This document shows, one piece after another, positions 60,238-64,000 of a stretch of 64,000 nt of DNA. The notes beneath the pieces were generated by a model. It was not told the DNA's origin. It did no database searches and was given only the letters and a program-made list of their open reading frames with translations. A program made the position numbers and the translations under genes. How positions within the stretch are numbered: the stretch's first letter is position 1; each line of letters begins with the position of its first letter. The stretch is from Sulfurimonadaceae bacterium (GTDB taxonomy: Bacteria > Campylobacterota > Campylobacteria > Campylobacterales > Sulfurimonadaceae): assembly GCA_016744905.1 (NCBI GenBank), contig JADGDM010000007.1, positions 1-64,000 on the forward strand, in the 5' to 3' direction.

Positions 60238-61833
60238 TTAATAAACTCTATCCAACATAAACTGCAAACTGACTTTTCCATTCCACTCATTTTTATTAAC
60301 GGTATAAGAACAGGAAAGCTTTCTACTTTTTGGCATCTCAAAACGTTGTCTAAAAGCCATGAGATCATAGGTTTGACTCATGTGGGCGTGGGTTCGGATA
60401 TTGAGTTTTGAGTGTGATTTATCTGCACCGAGTAGTCGTATGTTGAGTAGTTCTGCTTCGTTTAGAAAGAAACGTGGACGGGGGTTGCCCTCGCCATAAG
60501 GCTCAAACTGATCTAAAACATCTAGCAGTCGCAGGTCTAGCGCGCTGGGTTCTAACTCACCGACCAATTCTTCTTTGTTTAAAAAGTCCTCTTCTGCATA
60601 TTTTTGAGCATCTTTATTCAACTCTTCTTTAAAGTATTCGATATCTTCTTCTCTTAAAGACATACCTGCCGCCATCTTGTGACCACCAAACTTGTTTAAA
60701 AAGCCATCATTGGCGCGCAGGAGATCGTAGATATTGATTTCGCCCACCGAGCGCGCTGAGCCTTTGGCGATACCCTCTTTGATGTTTAAAACAATGGCAG
60801 GACGTCCAAATTCCTGAACCAGACGTGAGGCAACGATACCGACGACGCCCTCATGATAGTCTTCTCCAGCAACCACGATAATTTTATCTTTTGGATTTAC
60901 TTTGGTTCGTGCATCTTCACTTGCTTCGGCCTCAGTCGCTTTTCTAAGTTCGTTGAGTTGTGTAAGGAGTTCAAATTTTTGATAGGCACTGTTTTCATCA
61001 CGAGCGGTTAAAAACTCTGAGGCTAAGATGGCATCTTCAAGCCGTCCTGCGGAGTTAAGACGAGGCGCAATCTGAAAACCGATATCTTCAGAAGAGATGG
61101 TTTTTTTATCTAAAAATTCAGCAATGATAACGCTTGAGGGACGTTTCTTCTGCGCCATCTGTTGAAGACCTGCTTGAACGATGGCTCTATTTATCCCGAC
61201 CAATGGCATTACATCAGCGATGATGGCAAGGGCTAAAAGGTCAAAGTACTGCTTCATATCTACTTGAAGACTTAACTCTTTTTTAAGTAGTGCCAAAACC
61301 AACCAAGCGACTTGTGCCCCACATATTTCTTTAAACGGATAGGGACAATCTATGAGTTTAGGATTGACTATCGCATAAGCATCTGGCAGAGTGTCAGAAG
61401 GCGTATGATGATCAGTGATGATAAGATCAATACCACGATCTTTACATATTTGTGCGGCTTCAACTGCTGCGATTCCATTATCAACGGTGATGACCAAGTC
61501 TGCTTCTACGCGTTTCAAGATGTTTGGAGAAACCCCATATCCATCTCTGAAACGATTTGGGATGATGGCTTCAAGAGGATAGTTTATCTCTCTGAAAAAT
61601 AGCACCATGATAGAAGTAGATGTGACCCCATCAACATCATAATCACCTACAAGGGTAATCTTCTGATTTTCGAGAATGGCCTTGGCAATGCGTTCAACAG
61701 CGCGCACAGAATCTTTTAAAAGAGCAGGATTGGGGATGTCGCTAAGTTTTGAAAAACCATCATCAAACCGTGCATGTAAAAGCTCGTAAAGTGATGATTG
61801 GTTTAGTAGAGGAGGCTTATGTGTGTTGTGCAT
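60238..61833 (-). CDS. recJ: Single-stranded-DNA-specific exonuclease RecJ
   Basis: From ATG 61833 the enzyme has 531 residues. The frame is open further to 61917, but that start would lie deep inside pyrG. DHH/DHHA1 phosphoesterase motifs: [57 protein letters not shown] and [11 protein letters not shown]. RecJ degrades single-stranded DNA 5' to 3' in recombination, mismatch and base-excision repair. The start overlaps the end of pyrG by 17 bases, so the two genes are coupled. Confidence 0.95.
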   Translation of the reverse strand: MHNTHKPPLLNQSSLYELLHARFDDGFSKLSDIPNPALLKDSVRAVERIAKAILENQKITLVGDYDVDGVTSTSIMVLFFREINYPLEAIIPNRFRDGYGVSPNILKRVEADLVITVDNGIAAVEAAQICKDRGIDLIITDHHTPSDTLPDAYAIVNPKLIDCPYPFKEICGAQVAWLVLALLKKELSLQVDMKQYFDLLALAIIADVMPLVGINRAIVQAGLQQMAQKKRPSSVIIAEFLDKKTISSEDIGFQIAPRLNSAGRLEDAILASEFLTARDENSAYQKFELLTQLNELRKATEAEASEDARTKVNPKDKIIVVAGEDYHEGVVGIVASRLVQEFGRPAIVLNIKEGIAKGSARSVGEINIYDLLRANDGFLNKFGGHKMAAGMSLREEDIEYFKEELNKDAQKYAEEDFLNKEELVGELEPSALDLRLLDVLDQFEPYGEGNPRPRFFLNEAELLNIRLLGADKSHSKLNIRTHAHMSQTYDLMAFRQRFEMPKSRKLSCSYTVNKNEWNGKVSLQFMLDRVY

Positions 61834-63445
61834 TGGTGATTGATGCTTTGACAAAAGCAGTAATCGATGGGTTTGGTGTTTGAAGTCTTGATGTAAATTC
61901 AGGGTGAAATTGTACACCTAAAAACCACTGGTGAGAAGGAATCTCAACGGTTTCGATAAGTCCATTAGACTCACCAGTAACTACCATACCTGCCTCTTCT
62001 AAGCGTGCACGGTACTCAGGGTTGGCTTCATAACGGTGACGGTGACGTTCATAAATTACTTTTTCACCATTATAAGCATCACGAAGAATAGAACCAGTTT
62101 TAGTCTCACAAGGATATTCACCTAGTCGAAGTGTTCCACCCATAGGTGATTTGTGTGTACGAAGTTCAGTGTTACCTGATTGGTTGATAAAGTTATCAAT
62201 CAGATAAATCATTGGGTCACTTGTGTTTTCATCAAACTCAACTGAGTTGGCATTTTCAAGTCCAAGAACATTACGTGCGTACTCAACTAAAGTAAGTTGC
62301 ATACCCAAACAGATTCCCAAGTATGGAACATTGTTAAGACGTGCATATTGAATAGCGGAGATTTTACCTTCAACACCACGTGCACCAAAACCACCAGCAA
62401 CCAAGATACTGTCTACATCAGCGAGATGTGCTTCTGCACCTTGTTCTTCTATCTTTTCACTATCAACCCAGTGAATCTCTACTTTTGTATCAAGGTGTGC
62501 GCCAGAGTGAATGAGTGACTCTGTAAGTGATTTGTATGACTCTTTAAGTTCAAGATACTTACCAACAAATCCGATCACAACCTTGCCTTTTGGAGCGATA
62601 ATCTTTTTAACCAGTGAATCCCACTCATCCATCTTCGGCTCTAAATCACCAAGTTCCAACTCTTTAGCAATAGGTGTTAAAATATTTTGTTGTTGAAAGC
62701 TTAATGGCACTTGGTAAATCGTTGGTGCATCAAGTGCTAAAATTACGCTGTCTTGTTTCACGTCACATGAGAGAGCAAGTTTTTTCTTAAATGATTTTGG
62801 AAGATCATTTTCACTACGCGCAATGATCATTTGAGGTGTAATTCCGATACGACGTAACTCTTGAACCGAGTGCTGTGTAGGCTTACTTTTGTATTCTCCT
62901 GCGGCTTTGATAAATGGGATGAGTGTTACGTGGATAAAAAATGTTCCCGCAACCTCTTCATCGTGTTTCATTTGACGAATGGCTTCCATAAAAGGAAGAC
63001 CTTCGATATCACCTACGGTACCACCAAGCTCAACAACGAGAATATCATGCCCTTTACCAGCGCGCTTGATACGATCAACGATTTCACCCACGATATGTGG
63101 AATAACTTGAATTGTTTGACCTAAATAACCACCACTACGCTCGCGCTCGATAACTGAGCTGTAAACCTGACCAGTAGTGAAGTTTCCTGTCTTTAAAAAG
63201 GCAGTATCTAAAAATCTTTCATAGTTCCCCAAATCAAGGTCTGTCTCTGCACCATCTTTGGTAACAAACACTTCACCATGTTCTAGTGGACTCATAGTCC
63301 CAGGGTCAACATTGATGTATGGATCAATTTTTAACATCCCTACATTTTTGCCTGAGTGTTTAAGTAGTGTTCCCACACTCGCTGCTGTAATACCTTTACC
63401 TAAAGAGCTCAGTACGCCACCAGTGACAAAAATGTATTTAGTCAT
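61817..63445 (-). CDS. pyrG: CTP synthase
   Basis: This 542-residue enzyme makes CTP from UTP, ATP and glutamine. The N-terminal amidoligase domain begins [20 protein letters not shown] and contains [15 protein letters not shown]. The C-terminal class I glutamine amidotransferase has the nucleophile Cys in [17 protein letters not shown] and the HPEFTSR His/Glu pair. The length is canonical. recJ follows with a 17-base overlap. The divergent gene at 63532 starts 86 bases away. Confidence 0.98.
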   Translation of the reverse strand: MTKYIFVTGGVLSSLGKGITAASVGTLLKHSGKNVGMLKIDPYINVDPGTMSPLEHGEVFVTKDGAETDLDLGNYERFLDTAFLKTGNFTTGQVYSSVIERERSGGYLGQTIQVIPHIVGEIVDRIKRAGKGHDILVVELGGTVGDIEGLPFMEAIRQMKHDEEVAGTFFIHVTLIPFIKAAGEYKSKPTQHSVQELRRIGITPQMIIARSENDLPKSFKKKLALSCDVKQDSVILALDAPTIYQVPLSFQQQNILTPIAKELELGDLEPKMDEWDSLVKKIIAPKGKVVIGFVGKYLELKESYKSLTESLIHSGAHLDTKVEIHWVDSEKIEEQGAEAHLADVDSILVAGGFGARGVEGKISAIQYARLNNVPYLGICLGMQLTLVEYARNVLGLENANSVEFDENTSDPMIYLIDNFINQSGNTELRTHKSPMGGTLRLGEYPCETKTGSILRDAYNGEKVIYERHRHRYEANPEYRARLEEAGMVVTGESNGLIETVEIPSHQWFLGVQFHPEFTSRLQTPNPSITAFVKASITNAQHT

Positions 63446-63531
63446 ATATTAATCCTTTAATTTAGGTTCGTATTATATACTCTACATGCTTAGAAAATTT
63501 AGAATTATATATGTTAATTATGAGGAATATT

Positions 63532-64000
63532 ATGGAATCTGCACTCTTTTATGTTGTGATGGCCTTTGGCGGTTCAATCGTCATCAATTTAGTGTTAAAG
63601 CGTTTTGGAATATCACAAATTATAGGTTATATCTTAACGGGTACCATTATGGTTTATGCCTTTGATTTAGACAACATTAAAGACTCTCATACTTTAGGAC
63701 TCGTCGGCGAATTTGGAATTGTCTTTTTAATGTTTACTATTGGACTAGAAATCTCTTTGCAACGACTGGGCAGTATGAAAGGTATTGTTTTTGGAAATGG
63801 ATTGGCGCAAGTAGGCTTAAGTGCTATTATTTTTTATCTCCTTGCTTATTATGTCTTTGGTGTTGATGCCACTTCTGCAGTGATTATTGCACTTGCTTTT
63901 TCACTCTCTTCAACAGCAGTAGTCCTTACTTACTTGAAGAAAACAAAAGATATTTATGCGCCATATGGTCAGCGCGCTATGGGTATGTTGATCTTTCAAG
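63532..64000 (+). CDS. CPA2-family cation/proton antiporter, N-terminal part only
   Basis: About 156 residues are visible before the window ends. They form at least four hydrophobic helices with the Kef/RosB signatures GISQIIGYILTGTI, GEFGIVFLMFTIGLEISL and SLSSTAVVLTYLK. The GAGGA ribosome site five bases before 63532 favours this ATG over in-frame ATGs at 63511 and 63520. Relatives exchange potassium or sodium for protons. Any C-terminal TrkA-N or CBS regulatory domain lies outside the window. Confidence 0.88.
   Translation, partial: MESALFYVVMAFGGSIVINLVLKRFGISQIIGYILTGTIMVYAFDLDNIKDSHTLGLVGEFGIVFLMFTIGLEISLQRLGSMKGIVFGNGLAQVGLSAIIFYLLAYYVFGVDATSAVIIALAFSLSSTAVVLTYLKKTKDIYAPYGQRAMGMLIFQ

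Noticed and set aside
61834-61917. Longer RecJ start
   Set aside because: It would add 28 residues with no family match and deepen the overlap with pyrG to about 100 bases.
1-64000. CRISPR array, tRNA, rRNA, insertion sequence or prophage
   Set aside because: I saw no regularly spaced direct repeats, no tRNA-like cloverleaf, no transposase and no phage genes. Without tools a divergent small RNA could be missed.

Overview
The window is AT-rich bacterial DNA, densely packed with intron-free genes and short intergenic gaps. Its content points to Campylobacterota (Epsilonproteobacteria), most like Sulfurimonas or a near relative. The clues are a polysulfide-reductase-type psrABC set, a di-haem cytochrome c peroxidase, RNase J encoded just after rsmA, many histidine kinases with the AHQWRQPL H-box, bacteriohaemerythrin, and an anchor-less flavoprotein/iron-sulfur succinate dehydrogenase or fumarate reductase pair. 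No rRNA, tRNA, CRISPR array, prophage or transposase was seen. No stretch over about 300 bases lacks a gene or a recognisable gene remnant.

Layout. 1-2.3 kb: a PhoR/PhoB-like two-component system (kinase cut by the window edge), then beta-carbonic anhydrase and a small membrane protein. 2.3-8.3 kb: a minus-strand operon of di-haem peroxidase, GGDEF/EAL protein, LapG-like periplasmic protease and LapD-like c-di-GMP receptor. 8.4-11.3 kb: rsmA and rnj. 11.3-15.1 kb: an outer-membrane protein, a frameshifted small gene, a Deg-like protease, and a haemerythrin/MarR/quinone-reductase operon. 15.1-25.6 kb: the most coherent specialised locus, an envelope uptake and signalling cluster. It holds two barrel proteins, a lipoprotein cytochrome c, a short PstS-like protein, a kinase-regulator-kinase-regulator series, a Yx(FWY)xxD lipoprotein, a TonB-dependent receptor and a PepSY-like membrane protein. 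Three of its promoters share TTCAT-N6-TTCAK-N10-TAnnnT, which reads as the operator of an OmpR/PhoB-class regulator, probably the one encoded inside the cluster.

25.6-30.6 kb: aldehyde dehydrogenase, DUF2141 protein, a Crp/Fnr regulator, an unusual membrane-SCP2-flavodoxin fusion and a lipoprotein. The two genes flanking the Crp/Fnr gene carry near-identical promoter boxes resembling TTAAC-N4-GTTAA, the Campylobacter NssR site. 30.6-38 kb: two sensor kinases, small enzymes, an AAA/DUF4143 ATPase, an AEC transporter and a decaying ankyrin/RDD gene pair. 38-42.7 kb: the flavoprotein/iron-sulfur pair with a small acidic gene between them, PAP2, superoxide reductase and a paired SMR transporter. 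42.7-54.3 kb: a PAS/GGDEF/EAL protein, an HxlR/monooxygenase divergon, and a long plus-strand accessory series (aminotransferase, thioesterase, ABC-F, arylamine acetyltransferase, epimerase, GyrI-like, DUF1348). 54.5-64 kb: psrABC, a hypothetical gene behind a start-site hairpin, an outer-membrane protein, recJ-pyrG, and the start of a CPA2-type antiporter.

The strongest signal not explained by genes is the palindrome GCGCGC, usually within AGCGCGCT or CAGCGCGCTG. I counted about 59 copies by eye, where two or three would be expected from base composition. It lies mostly inside genes, on both strands and in all frames, and resembles a highly iterated palindrome such as cyanobacterial HIP1. 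Two genes (AEC transporter and epimerase) also lack ATG, GTG or TTG at the position their families require; each has an AUA codon there overlapping the upstream stop.
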